Shown piece after piece: positions 18,076 to 27,130 of a stretch of DNA of 45,776 nt. The position numbers were made by a program, and so were the translations under genes. Origin of the DNA: an uncultured Clostridia bacterium (GTDB lineage: Bacteria; Bacillota; Clostridia; TANB77; CAG-508); the NCBI GenBank assembly GCA_947589015.1, contig CANPZF010000013.1, positions 1-45,776 on the forward strand, read 5' to 3'. The notes below the pieces were generated by a model. That model saw only the letters and a list, made by a program, of their open reading frames with translations. It made no database searches and was not told where the DNA came from. Within the stretch, counting starts at the first letter, position 1; each line of letters begins with the position of its first letter.

Positions 18076-19863
18076 TTAATTCATTTTATTTCTTCCTAAT
18101 CTAATTATTTTTCTTAGAGGTCTCGTTAATTTCCATGATCTTGAATTATATACATATTGCAAGTCTTTTTTTAAATTTTCAATTTCTATGTCTTTTTGCT
18201 CTATTATGTTTTGTTTTTCATTATTTTCTGTTTTCAATACATTAATTTGATGATTAGCCGTTAATTCTTTTCTTTTTAATTCTATAACGTCAAGACCTTG
18301 TGTGTGTACATTCCACATCAATTCATTTCTAATTGATAGTTGTATTTTATTATCTAGCTCATCAAATAATTTTATATTTTTTAAATCTATTTGCATTATT
18401 TCATATAGTTCTTCATCTGACATATATTTTTTAATTCTTGAAAAGTACTTTATTGCCCTATATAATATAAAACTAATAGGTGTATTTTCTTCTTGCCATT
18501 CTTGATCATAAAAATAAAACTCATTGTCTATATAAAAACAATTTTGAAAAATTAAATCCCATAATCCATATTTAACAAAATGCATTTGTTCAATATCTTC
18601 TTTATTATATTGTATTTCATATTTATCAAATACATTGTTCTGGCTATCAGTTTTTTCTAATTTTGCTTGTATTTCTTCTCTAAATTTCTTTATTAGTTTA
18701 ATAGCCTCATCTCGTTTATTTTGATTCATTAAATTCATTATTTCTTCATCTAATGTTTGAGCATCTGTATATTTACTGATTACTTTGTTTTCTTCATAAT
18801 TGTCTACTGTTTTTAACCCACAGCTTTTCATTATATCAATATTTCTTTTTATTTTTTCAATATGCTCTTTACTATTATCATTTAATGCATATTTATATAC
18901 TTTTTCTTTTTCCATAATGGTTTTTATTCTATATTGTGGTTTTCTCATATTTGAAAAAGATACAAAATTTATTGTTTTTTCTTCTATTGGTACATTTGTT
19001 ATTTCTATTAAATATGAATTTGCAAATATTTTAAACATATTATTATTTTCTTTTAAGAGTTCTCTATATACCAAATTTTCTTGATAAAATTTAATTGTAT
19101 CTTCACTATTATATACTATATTTCTAGATAAATCTTTTTTAGATAATAACTTATTATCTGTAAATATAACATTAGTTAGTTTATAGTCAGGCATTGGATA
19201 ATAGATGTTATTTTTTATCATATTTACATTTTTTATAATTCCTAATATTTCTTCTAATGTATATAATTTTTTGTCTACATTATTAACTACATTTATACCA
19301 GTTTTGTCCGTTTTTGAAAAATATTTTATCCCAAGTCTATTATCAGTTGCTAAAATAATTTTTCCATTTTCCTTTAAAATTGGTTTTAAATATTCAAAGT
19401 ATTCTTCTATTTTTCCTTCAAATATAGTGTCTAACTTTTCCAATATTCCAATTAGTATTATATAATCAAACTTTTCGTTTAGTTTTATTTCTTCTATTTT
19501 TCCTACTATAATTTCTAAATTTTCTTTATTTAAATGTCTTTTTTCTATAGCTTTTGCTTTTTCTAAGCTACTTTCAATTGCCACTACCCTTGAAGCTTTT
19601 TCACACAACATTCCTGTAATTTCTCCAAAATTAGGTTCTATTTCTAATATGTTAGCATTTTTTTCAAATGGATACCAATTTAATATATTTTTTCTTATTT
19701 CTGAAAGAGCCATTATTATCTCTATTTCATTATTTTGTTTCATTATTGTTTCATATTCTTCTTGTTTATTCTCTTTAATAATTTTTACTATTTGTTCATC
19801 TATTGGCTCTAATTCCTCTTGTTTTTCTTTATAAAAATCAAGATTTATTTTCAAATACTCCAC
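18076..19863 (-). CDS. Methyltransferase + kinase-like + coiled-coil protein (WbdD-like architecture)
   Basis: Residues about 45-180 form a class I SAM methyltransferase (ILEIEPNFGEITG at 72-84, VVAIES at 93-98, FDYIILIGILEKL at 132-144). Residues about 260-480 look like a protein-kinase/APH fold: K324 in VYKYAL, WDLIFQN with D436 and N441 five apart as in the HRDxxxxN loop, and D453 in FYDQEW twelve residues on as the DFG/IDWE aspartate. Residues 525-572 are a coiled coil, ending in SRSWKLTRPLRK and a basic tail. This order matches WbdD, which phosphorylates and methylates the end of ABC-exported O antigens to stop elongation. MetK is encoded 12 bp upstream, and Wzm/Wzt lie in the same operon. 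The kinase assignment is mine and needs a profile search. Confidence 0.75.
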   Translation of the reverse strand: MEYLKINLDFYKEKQEELEPIDEQIVKIIKENKQEEYETIMKQNNEIEIIMALSEIRKNILNWYPFEKNANILEIEPNFGEITGMLCEKASRVVAIESSLEKAKAIEKRHLNKENLEIIVGKIEEIKLNEKFDYIILIGILEKLDTIFEGKIEEYFEYLKPILKENGKIILATDNRLGIKYFSKTDKTGINVVNNVDKKLYTLEEILGIIKNVNMIKNNIYYPMPDYKLTNVIFTDNKLLSKKDLSRNIVYNSEDTIKFYQENLVYRELLKENNNMFKIFANSYLIEITNVPIEEKTINFVSFSNMRKPQYRIKTIMEKEKVYKYALNDNSKEHIEKIKRNIDIMKSCGLKTVDNYEENKVISKYTDAQTLDEEIMNLMNQNKRDEAIKLIKKFREEIQAKLEKTDSQNNVFDKYEIQYNKEDIEQMHFVKYGLWDLIFQNCFYIDNEFYFYDQEWQEENTPISFILYRAIKYFSRIKKYMSDEELYEIMQIDLKNIKLFDELDNKIQLSIRNELMWNVHTQGLDVIELKRKELTANHQINVLKTENNEKQNIIEQKDIEIENLKKDLQYVYNSRSWKLTRPLRKIIRLGRNKMN

Positions 19864-19875
19864 CCCTTTTATTTT

Positions 19876-21012
19876 TTATACTAACTTCTTAAAAATGTCT
19901 ATACTATCTAATTTTTCCCATGTACATTCTATTTTGTGTTCTCTATCTATATACTTTCTTCCAAAATGACCTCCATTACAAGTTTCTCCATATATAGGAT
20001 TTTGTAACTTTAATTTTTCTATAATTCCTTTTGGTGATAAGTCAAAATTTTTATATATTGTATCTATTATATGTTGAATTTCTACTTTATTTGTTTCTTT
20101 GCAATCAACATATACTGATATTGGTTGTTTTACTCCTATTGCATATGATAATTGAATTAAACATTCTGTAGCTATTCCTGAAGCAACAATATTTTTTGCC
20201 AAATATCTTGCCATATATGTTGCACTTCTATCTACTTTTGTAGGATCTTTTCCAGAAAACGCTCCTCCACCATGTGGTGCATACCCACCATATGTGTCAA
20301 CTATAATCTTTCTCCCGGTTAATCCTGCATCTCCTTCAGGTCCTCCTATAACAAATTTTCCTGTAGGATTTATTAATACTTTAAAATCTGTATTTAGATT
20401 ATATTTTTGAGCTATTTTTGTCATTATTTCTTTTTTTATAAATTCTTTAAATTCTTGCTCATTAAAATTTTCATCGTGTTGTATAGACATAAGTATAGTA
20501 TCTATTTTAGTTGGCTCCCCTGGTGTATATTTTAATGTTACTTGTGATTTCATATCTGGTTTAGCATATAAAAATTTTCCTTCTTCTCTCAAATTAGTTG
20601 CAAGTCTAATTAAATCATGTGCCATAGTAATTGCAAGTGGCATATATTCTGAAGTTTCTATGTTTGCATATCCAAACATTATTCCTTGATCTCCTGCTCC
20701 TCCTACATCTACGCCCATAGCTATATCTGGAGATTGCTTACTAATTAAATTTAATACTCTAGGAGTATAGTCATATCCTATTCTTTTTATTGTATCTTTT
20801 ACTATTTGTTCTACATTAATATTTGCTGTTGTAGAAATTTCACCAGATAAAACTACAAAATCATCTTTAGCCATTGTTTCACAAGCTACTCTAGCATTTT
20901 TATCTTGTGTTAAACATGCATCTAAAATACTATCTGATATCATGTCACAGACATGGTCTGGATGTCCTATTGATACTGCCTCTGATGTAAATAAATTACT
21001 GATTTTATTCAT
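19876..21012 (-). CDS. metK: S-adenosylmethionine synthetase MetK
   Basis: Makes SAM from methionine and ATP. Shows GHPDHVCDMISD near residue 17, GAGDQGIMFGYA near 123 and GGGAFSGKDPTKVDRSA near 248, all intact. The 378-aa length is normal to slightly short. It is unusual to find metK inside a polysaccharide operon; here it lies directly before the methyltransferase-kinase gene with 12 bp between, which suggests a dedicated SAM supply. Whether a second metK exists elsewhere cannot be seen. Confidence 0.96.
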   Translation of the reverse strand: MNKISNLFTSEAVSIGHPDHVCDMISDSILDACLTQDKNARVACETMAKDDFVVLSGEISTTANINVEQIVKDTIKRIGYDYTPRVLNLISKQSPDIAMGVDVGGAGDQGIMFGYANIETSEYMPLAITMAHDLIRLATNLREEGKFLYAKPDMKSQVTLKYTPGEPTKIDTILMSIQHDENFNEQEFKEFIKKEIMTKIAQKYNLNTDFKVLINPTGKFVIGGPEGDAGLTGRKIIVDTYGGYAPHGGGAFSGKDPTKVDRSATYMARYLAKNIVASGIATECLIQLSYAIGVKQPISVYVDCKETNKVEIQHIIDTIYKNFDLSPKGIIEKLKLQNPIYGETCNGGHFGRKYIDREHKIECTWEKLDSIDIFKKLV

Positions 21013-21036
21013 TTTGTTAGTCTATTCCTTTCTTTT

Positions 21037-21939
21037 TTACCATATTCTTATTGTTATTTCTCCATCTTTTGCTACATAATTAGTCTTTACATTAAGTTTT
21101 TCTATCCATTCTCTTGTTTCTAGTGTTTTCCAATTTCCTGTATTATATCCTTGTCCATTCAAATTATTATCCCACAGCCATTCTGGTGTTGGCCATAAGC
21201 ATATTTGTGGTTTTACTAACTGGTATATTTCCTCTGTTGCTCCTGATTGTCCATGATGAGCCATTTGTACTACATCACTTTTTAATTCATCTTTATTTGC
21301 TTGTATTAATTTCTTACTTGATTCTTCTCCTGTGTCTCCCAAAAATAATATTGTTTTATTATTTACATATACTTTAAACACCATGCTTTGATTATTTCCA
21401 ACATTTTGAGTTATTTCTGGATTTTTTACACCTAATATTTTTACTTTTATATTATCTATATAAATTTGTTCATTTAATTGTGCCTGTTTTATTACTATAT
21501 CATTATTTACATTTAAAATATTATATAATCTTTCTACAATATCTGCTCTTTCTTCTTCATTTTGTTTATACCACTCTAAATCATTTAATGAACAAACTAT
21601 ATTTTCTATTTTTACTGCTCCTTGTTCTAACAACGACACCATTGCTCCGATGTGATCATCATGTGCATGAGTTATGAACCAATAGTTCACTACTCCATTA
21701 TGTTTATCTACATGTTTTTTTAAATTTTCACTATCTGCTTCAGTTCCTCCATCTACTAGGATAAATGTATCGTTTTTTGTTTCCATAATATATCCCATCA
21801 TTTGTCTTGAGCCTTGAGGCGATAATTGTGTGATATCTATACCATTTGAGTATTGTGTGCTAATATAAATACCTATAACTAATATTATTATCAGAATAAT
21901 TGATACTACTGATATAAATATTTTTTTACTTTTCTTCAT
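21037..21939 (-). CDS. Membrane-anchored metallo-beta-lactamase-fold hydrolase
   Basis: An N-terminal hydrophobic helix (residues 7-28) anchors the protein with the catalytic domain outside the cell. The zinc motif THAHDDHIGA gives H91, H93, D95 and H96, with FLGDTGEES and MAHHGQSG further on supplying the remaining ligands, as in the ComEC/Rec2-like group. The 300-aa length fits a single MBL domain. It lies between wzt and metK in the operon. A phosphodiesterase or phosphate-ester role on a wall polymer is possible but not shown; no substrate can be read from sequence. Confidence 0.83.
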   Translation of the reverse strand: MKKSKKIFISVVSIILIIILVIGIYISTQYSNGIDITQLSPQGSRQMMGYIMETKNDTFILVDGGTEADSENLKKHVDKHNGVVNYWFITHAHDDHIGAMVSLLEQGAVKIENIVCSLNDLEWYKQNEEERADIVERLYNILNVNNDIVIKQAQLNEQIYIDNIKVKILGVKNPEITQNVGNNQSMVFKVYVNNKTILFLGDTGEESSKKLIQANKDELKSDVVQMAHHGQSGATEEIYQLVKPQICLWPTPEWLWDNNLNGQGYNTGNWKTLETREWIEKLNVKTNYVAKDGEITIRIW

Positions 21940-22009
21940 TTTTTATTTCATTCCCCTCTCGCTTTGACAGCAAGGCACACATAGAAATGAAAGCTTAATT
22001 TCTTTCAAC

Positions 22010-23335
22010 CTAAATTTTTGTAATTTTTATTTTTGAATCTATTCTCATTATTCCAACACATTCTTTCATTGACAATATTTCTATTAGTAATGCATCATAT
22101 TTCCTGTTTAATACTTCTAGTTCTCCCTTTTCATTAAATCTTGTACAACTAAAGGATAATGTATATTTTCCAGGTGCTATATTTAATATTTGTCTAAACT
22201 CAACCTCTACAATTTCTCCCTTTTTTACTTTGCCAGTTGAGATTCTTTCATACATTGTATTTGTTCCTGTAATTTCTGTGCCATTAAAATTTTTGACTGT
22301 CATTGTATATATTGGTTCACTAACATCTTCATTAAATTTAATTTTTGATTTTAATATTATTTCTTTATCATTTTCAATTACTAATGCATTTTTTCCATCT
22401 GTATTAAAAATACCATAATCTATTACTTCAGCTTTTCCATTTCCATAATCTATTAAATTAGGATTTTCATTAAAATTTTCTTTCCATGTTTTAGTTTGAG
22501 TCTTTGATGTTTCTTTGTTTTTTTCATCTAAAATAATATCTGGATTTTCTAAAATTTCTTCATCTGTTAAAGAAGCTTTTCTACTTTCTTCTGGACTTAA
22601 TCCCACAATTATTTTTTTATATCTTTCTACACCTTCTTTTACTTCACCATCAAATATTTTACTTCCTTTATTTAGGATAATTACTCTTGTACAATTTTTT
22701 AATACGTCTGTTATACTATGTGTTACAAATAAAATTGTTTTCCCCTTTTCCTTAAATTGTTCTATTTTCTTAAAACATTTTAGTTGGAATGCCATGTCTC
22801 CTACTGATAATACTTCATCTACTATCAATATGTCTGGATCTACATTAATTGCACATGCAAAAGCTAGTCTTGCAAACATTCCTGATGAATATGTTTTTAC
22901 TGGCTGTTCTATATGATTGCCTATATCTGCAAATTCTATTATTTCTTGTTTTTTTGCCTCTATTTCTTCTAATGAAAGTCCCATTACTTGCCCATGTTGA
23001 TATATATTTTCTATTCCTGTTAACTCCATGTTAAAAGCTGTACCTAGTTCAAGTAAAGAGCTTATTTTTCCTTGTATTTCTATAGTTCCAGATGATGGCG
23101 TTACTACTCCTGTTATCATTTTTAGTAATGTTGATTTTCCTGCTCCATTTTCACCTAAAATTCCCAAAACTTCACCTTTTTTTATTTCAAGGTTTAGGTC
23201 TTTAACAGCACTAAAATCTCCATGTTTTTTATACATAGGTAATATTGTTTCTAATAATCTATCTTTTTTTCTTGCAAACATTTTATAGTTTTTATAGAGA
23301 TGCTCAATTTTAATTGTTACATCTTTGTTATCCAT
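22010..23335 (-). CDS. wzt: Polysaccharide ABC exporter ATPase Wzt with C-terminal carbohydrate-binding domain
   Basis: Residues 1-245 are an ABC ATPase with Walker A LGENGAGKSTLL, signature YSSGMFARLAFA and Walker B ILIVDEVLSVGD. After a linker, residues about 290-441 form a Wzt_C-like beta-sandwich (YGNGKAEVIDYGIFNTDGK, then alternating strands). In the O9a-type systems this domain recognises the capped end of the polymer before export. Polymers exported without end recognition use a short ATPase, so the extra domain supports a terminal-cap mechanism here. The partner permease is at 24378. A 70-bp gap follows before the MBL gene. Confidence 0.92.
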   Translation of the reverse strand: MDNKDVTIKIEHLYKNYKMFARKKDRLLETILPMYKKHGDFSAVKDLNLEIKKGEVLGILGENGAGKSTLLKMITGVVTPSSGTIEIQGKISSLLELGTAFNMELTGIENIYQHGQVMGLSLEEIEAKKQEIIEFADIGNHIEQPVKTYSSGMFARLAFACAINVDPDILIVDEVLSVGDMAFQLKCFKKIEQFKEKGKTILFVTHSITDVLKNCTRVIILNKGSKIFDGEVKEGVERYKKIIVGLSPEESRKASLTDEEILENPDIILDEKNKETSKTQTKTWKENFNENPNLIDYGNGKAEVIDYGIFNTDGKNALVIENDKEIILKSKIKFNEDVSEPIYTMTVKNFNGTEITGTNTMYERISTGKVKKGEIVEVEFRQILNIAPGKYTLSFSCTRFNEKGELEVLNRKYDALLIEILSMKECVGIMRIDSKIKITKI

Positions 23336-23364
23336 ATTTGCTTTTTCCTCCTTTTCGTATCTTG

Positions 23365-24360
23365 CTATCTCTTTTTTGCTAGTTTTAATATTACATGTCT
23401 AATTTTAAATAACCCTTTACCTATTAGTGGCATATTCATTATTATAAAATTTTCTATATAATATATCGGTGTTTCTGTTTTATATAATTCATGAAATATA
23501 TTCCAACATCTAAAATTGAAATTTTTCTTCTTTTCCAACATTTTAAAATAGTCGTAAGCTTTTTGATTTAGTTCTTGTATTTGTTTAGGAAATTTTTCGT
23601 TATTTTCTACATATGTGCCAAAAACCCCTAGTTTAACTTCTATAAATAAATTTCTCACTTGTTCTAACTTAGTAAATTTATGTGATATTTTATTTGTTCC
23701 TATTTGATTATTTCCATGTTGGCGATATTTTATATACTTTTCTGGCATATAAGCCATTTTTCCATATGTTCCTATTATAATTCCTATCCAGTGGTCATGT
23801 GCAAAATATTTTGTCTTTGCTGGAAATGGCATCATTTTAGGTATCCATTCTTTCTTAGATATTACTGTACAACCAGTTACACAATTGTACAAATAATTTG
23901 CCTTATATGAATTTATATATTTATGTATTTTTCTGTTTAACTTCATGAAATCTCCAAAAGAAGTATATATTGTTTGCAAATTTTCATCAACTACTTCTAA
24001 ATCTCCAAATACTAAATCTGCATTATTTTTTTTTAAGGTTTCATATGATTTTTCTATTTTTTCCGGAAGCCAGTAATCATCTTGGTCAGATAACATGTAA
24101 ATATTACTTTCAACTTGATTTAATAAAAATTCAAAATTTTTTATATAACCTAGATTTTCTTTTTGATAGAATACTTTTACTCTAGAATCTCTATCTTCAT
24201 ATTTTTTTAAAATCTCTCCTGTTTTGTCTTTTGAACAGTCATCTGATACTATTAGTCTAATATTTTTATATGTTTGGTTTAAAATGCTTTCTATTTGCTC
24301 TTCTAAATATTTTTCTCCATTATATGTTGCTAACAATACATCTATTTGTTCGTTTTCCAT
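23365..24360 (-). CDS. Family 2 glycosyltransferase, rhamnosyltransferase-like
   Basis: Starts IDVLLATYNGEKYLEEQI and has SDDCSKD and MLSDQDDYWLPEKIE, the pattern of RfbN/WbbL-type rhamnosyltransferases. The 331-aa length has no strong membrane segment. It lies between the ABC permease and ATPase genes, where polymer-building transferases are common, and rfbD/rfbA in the window could supply dTDP-rhamnose. The sugar assignment is by similarity of motifs only. Confidence 0.85.
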   Translation of the reverse strand: MENEQIDVLLATYNGEKYLEEQIESILNQTYKNIRLIVSDDCSKDKTGEILKKYEDRDSRVKVFYQKENLGYIKNFEFLLNQVESNIYMLSDQDDYWLPEKIEKSYETLKKNNADLVFGDLEVVDENLQTIYTSFGDFMKLNRKIHKYINSYKANYLYNCVTGCTVISKKEWIPKMMPFPAKTKYFAHDHWIGIIIGTYGKMAYMPEKYIKYRQHGNNQIGTNKISHKFTKLEQVRNLFIEVKLGVFGTYVENNEKFPKQIQELNQKAYDYFKMLEKKKNFNFRCWNIFHELYKTETPIYYIENFIIMNMPLIGKGLFKIRHVILKLAKKR

Positions 24361-24377
24361 TATTTAAAACCTTTCTT

Positions 24378-25169
24378 TTATAATACGTCTGCAAAATCTT
24401 TTTTATTTCTTTGAAATATGCTGTTTCCCCATAAGAATATTAGTATTGTAATTACCCAAAATGCTATTGTATATAAAAAGTTATTTGCTGTTATTATGTT
24501 TCCACCTAAAAATACATCTCTGATTCCTGTTACTAAATATGTAAATGGTGTACATTGTATTACTTGTAATATTATTGGATGTTCATTAAGCATGTCCAAA
24601 TTCCATATTATCGGTGTAAACCAGAAAAATAGTTGCATTAATATTCCTAGTAAATTTGAAAAGTCTGGTACTAATGTTGTTACAGCTGATGTGAATCTGG
24701 TAAATGCTATTAAAAAGCAATATGCTGAAAATATTATATATATTAACATCAATATATTTGGAAAGAATCCATATATTGCACTTACTATTATTGATATTAT
24801 TATTAAAAATAATGATACAAAACTGCTTGATATTAATGATATTATCGGTATTGCATCTATTGGAAATACTACTTTTTTTACTAGGTAACTATATACCCTT
24901 ATTGAACTACTAGCACTCATTACACTGTCGTTTATGCATAACCACATTGCTATTCCTGGTAAAAACCATACTGTGTATGGATAGTCTCCTGGTGCTGGTG
25001 TTTTTAGTATATATTGAAATACTATTACATATGTTATCATAAATACAAATGGTTGCAAAAATCCCCATATGCTTCCTAAACTGGTACTTGCAAATCTGTT
25101 TTTGAAGTCACTTTTTCCTAATCCCCATACTAATTTTTTATTTTTCCAAATGCTTTTTATAAATTCCAT
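24378..25169 (-). CDS. wzm: Polysaccharide ABC exporter permease Wzm
   Basis: Six-helix ABC-2 type permease (TagG/RfbA/Wzm family): SIWKNKKLVWGLGKSDFKNRF, then LGSIWGFLQPFVFMITYVIV, and TYLVTGIRDVFLGG before the last helix. The open frame runs to 25244, but that codon lies inside the -35 box of the operon promoter, so the first 20-odd codons cannot be translated from that transcript. ATG at 25184 abuts GGGAG and ATG at 25169 is 15 nt from it; I prefer 25169 because it matches the family N-terminus. First gene of the long operon. Confidence 0.9.
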   Translation of the reverse strand: MEFIKSIWKNKKLVWGLGKSDFKNRFASTSLGSIWGFLQPFVFMITYVIVFQYILKTPAPGDYPYTVWFLPGIAMWLCINDSVMSASSSIRVYSYLVKKVVFPIDAIPIISLISSSFVSLFLIIISIIVSAIYGFFPNILMLIYIIFSAYCFLIAFTRFTSAVTTLVPDFSNLLGILMQLFFWFTPIIWNLDMLNEHPIILQVIQCTPFTYLVTGIRDVFLGGNIITANNFLYTIAFWVITILIFLWGNSIFQRNKKDFADVL

Positions 25170-25215
25170 CTTTCTTTTTTTCATCTCCCGTTTTTTACAC
25201 TTAAATACATTGTAT

Positions 25216-25244
25216 ATTCTATATTTAAAATGTACTTTTGTCAA
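25216..25244 (-). promoter_or_regulatory. Promoter of the wzm operon
   Basis: Minus strand TTGACA, 17-bp spacer, TAGAAT: a perfect -35, ideal spacing and a 5/6 -10. The predicted start is near 25209. It drives the genes from wzm to gtrA, about 18 kb, as no strong terminator was seen before 6692. Confidence 0.8.
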
Positions 25245-25390
25245 TTGTTTTGGTAGTTAAGTTTTAAGTAGCTTGTAGGTTTATTAAATGTAATTTAAAA
25301 TAACTCAGTTGGGGCATATGTACTATGCTTTTTAGTTGCCCATAACATTCTTTTTTCTTTCAATAAATTTTTAAAACAATGGAAACATGA

Positions 25391-25427
25391 AAAACAGTAA
25401 GGCTTTCGTTTGTTACCTTACTGTTTT
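25391..25427 (-). terminator. Intrinsic terminator after the DUF4143 ATPase gene
   Basis: A perfect 12-bp stem (AAAACAGTAAGG with CCTTACTGTTTT), a 13-nt loop and T-runs on both strands. It separates the ATPase gene from the wzm operon and can stop transcription from the right. Confidence 0.88.
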
Positions 25428-25517
25428 TTGTATCATAACACTCTATACTTTTAATCTTTCATTATCAATTATATAATAAAATAACACAAATTCGTATAAT
25501 TTTATTCTTTTTTTTTA

Positions 25518-26870
25518 TTAGTCTATGTAATTCATAGACTTATCCCTCAAATACCTTTTTAGTAAAAATGCTAAAAAGTATGGAAATGTATAAAATTTTC
25601 CGTTAAAGCCTATATTTTTGTATCCAAATTTAATTCCATATTTTATGTCTTTATATTTTTCTTTAGTTATTAGTTTATTTAATGAAATTGTTGAACCGTC
25701 ATTAGCTTTAATTTCAACTGGAATTAATGAATCTTTATCTCTTACAAAAAAGTCCATTTCAATTGTTCCTTTTTCATTCTTATAAAAATATAACTTGTAT
25801 CCTTGCTTTACTAATATGTCTCCAATAATATTTTCATATATTGCACCTTTATAAGTATTAAAATTTTTGTTACTTCTTAAATCGTCCTGAGATTCATCGT
25901 CAAGTGAACCTATCAAAATTCCTGTGTCACTAAAATATAACCTAAAATTATCTGGATTATAGTTTCCCCCCAATGGAAGTGATGGTTGTTCTAAGCAATA
26001 AGAAATATTTACTATTCCAGCATTTTTTAACCAATCTACAGTACCTACATATTCTCTAGTTCTTGCTCCATTTTCAACTTTCGAAATTTGAAACTTTTTA
26101 TTTTCATTTCCTAAAAACGTAGGGATTTTTCTATATATATTTAAAATTCTCCCTTGATCTAAGCCACTTGCATATTTAGTAATATCTTCTTCATAGTCTA
26201 ATAATATTTGTTTTTGCATTTCCAATGTTCCGCTATAATTTTTTTGAGTAACAAATCTATTGACTATTGCTGGCATTCCACCTATAACCATGTATTCTTT
26301 AAAATTGTTAAACATTACATTTAATTCTATATCTGACAGTGGTTCTAAATTTTTCATATGATTAAATAAATTCTCTATTTGTTCTTCCTTATATCCTTTG
26401 GCCCATAGAAATTCTTCAAAATCCATTGAATACATATCATAATCAATTTTATTTCCAACGCTATTTGATTCTATTTGATTATAATTAATCCCCATTAATG
26501 AACCTGAGCAAATCACATCAAATCTTCCATCTTTATTGAATGATTTTAAAGAAGTTGCTGAATTAATACATGATTGAATTTCATCAAAAAATATTAAAGT
26601 CTCATTAGGTATAAATTCAAACTTTGGATTTATTAATGAAATATTCTTTAAAATAATATCAACTTCATATCCATCATCAAATATGCTTTGATACTGTTTT
26701 TGAAGAGCAAAATTTATTTCTACTACATTTTTATAGTTATTTTTTGCAAAGTTTTCTATTGAATCTGTTTTACCTATTTGTCTTGCTCCCTTTACAATTA
26801 AAGGCATTTTATCTTTTGTGTTCTTCCAATCTATCAAATATTGATCAATTTTTCTCTTTAATCTCTCCAT
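25518..26870 (-). CDS. AAA ATPase with DUF4143 (AAA_14 type)
   Basis: Residues about 20-35 hold the Walker A region VKGARQIGKTDS and TLIFFDEIQS is the Walker B. The C-terminal half shows the nuclease-like fold of DUF4143: YENIIGDILVKQGY, then IEMDFFV and PVEIKANDGS, where D and E-x-K match a PD-(D/E)xK site. Length 450 aa is typical. These proteins are widespread and often mobile; their job is unknown, with toxin or host-interaction roles proposed. It forms its own unit with promoter and terminator and has no link to sugar chemistry, so it is probably an insertion between two glycan clusters. Confidence 0.88.
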   Translation of the reverse strand: MERLKRKIDQYLIDWKNTKDKMPLIVKGARQIGKTDSIENFAKNNYKNVVEINFALQKQYQSIFDDGYEVDIILKNISLINPKFEFIPNETLIFFDEIQSCINSATSLKSFNKDGRFDVICSGSLMGINYNQIESNSVGNKIDYDMYSMDFEEFLWAKGYKEEQIENLFNHMKNLEPLSDIELNVMFNNFKEYMVIGGMPAIVNRFVTQKNYSGTLEMQKQILLDYEEDITKYASGLDQGRILNIYRKIPTFLGNENKKFQISKVENGARTREYVGTVDWLKNAGIVNISYCLEQPSLPLGGNYNPDNFRLYFSDTGILIGSLDDESQDDLRSNKNFNTYKGAIYENIIGDILVKQGYKLYFYKNEKGTIEMDFFVRDKDSLIPVEIKANDGSTISLNKLITKEKYKDIKYGIKFGYKNIGFNGKFYTFPYFLAFLLKRYLRDKSMNYID

Positions 26871-26890
26871 ATTTTCAGCTCCTCTTTTAT

Positions 26891-26920
26891 ATTATATCAC
26901 AAAATTCCATGGATATTCAA
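26891..26920 (-). promoter_or_regulatory. Promoter of the DUF4143 ATPase gene
   Basis: Minus strand TTGAAT, 18-bp spacer, perfect TATAAT, followed by AGAGGAG and the ATG at 26870. One copy of the CACAAAATTCCAT repeat lies inside the spacer. Confidence 0.72.
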
Positions 26921-26974
26921 CATTATTTTCACAAAATTATGCATTTTTAATGTGTATTTTTCACAAAATTCCAT
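26898..26974. promoter_or_regulatory. Three direct repeats at 32-bp intervals, candidate operator
   Basis: CACAAAATTCCAT at 26898-26910, CACAAAATTAT at 26930-26940 and CACAAAATTCCAT at 26962-26974. Starts are exactly 32 bp apart, close to three helical turns, so all face the same side of the DNA. The first lies between -35 and -10 of the ATPase promoter; the others are upstream. This is the layout of a cooperative repressor site. Confidence 0.5.
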
Positions 26975-26981
26975 ATATATT

Positions 26982-27122
26982 TCATATCTTTCCCTGAACC
27001 TTAACCCAATATATAATATGATCTGCTATTCCTCTTCTTTGCATTACATCTTTAAATACTATTTCTAAAAATAAATTAATATTTTTTGGATTAATTTTAA
27101 ATACTTCAGAACAATCTTGTAT
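26982..27122 (-). pseudogene. Unidentified 46-codon open remnant
   Basis: An open stretch without a usable start codon or ribosome binding site, containing NPKNINLFLEIVFKDVMQRR and GIADHIIYWVKVQGKI, then TGA. Its composition looks coding rather than random, but I do not recognise the family. Stops precede it at once, so it is probably the end of a truncated gene next to the transposase remnant. Confidence 0.3.
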
Positions 27123-27130
27123 TTAATATT

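Noticed and set aside
21940..22009. Terminator or separate promoter between wzt and the MBL gene
   Set aside because: Only a weak 6-bp dyad without T-run and no good -35/-10 pair; the gap is probably internal to the operon.
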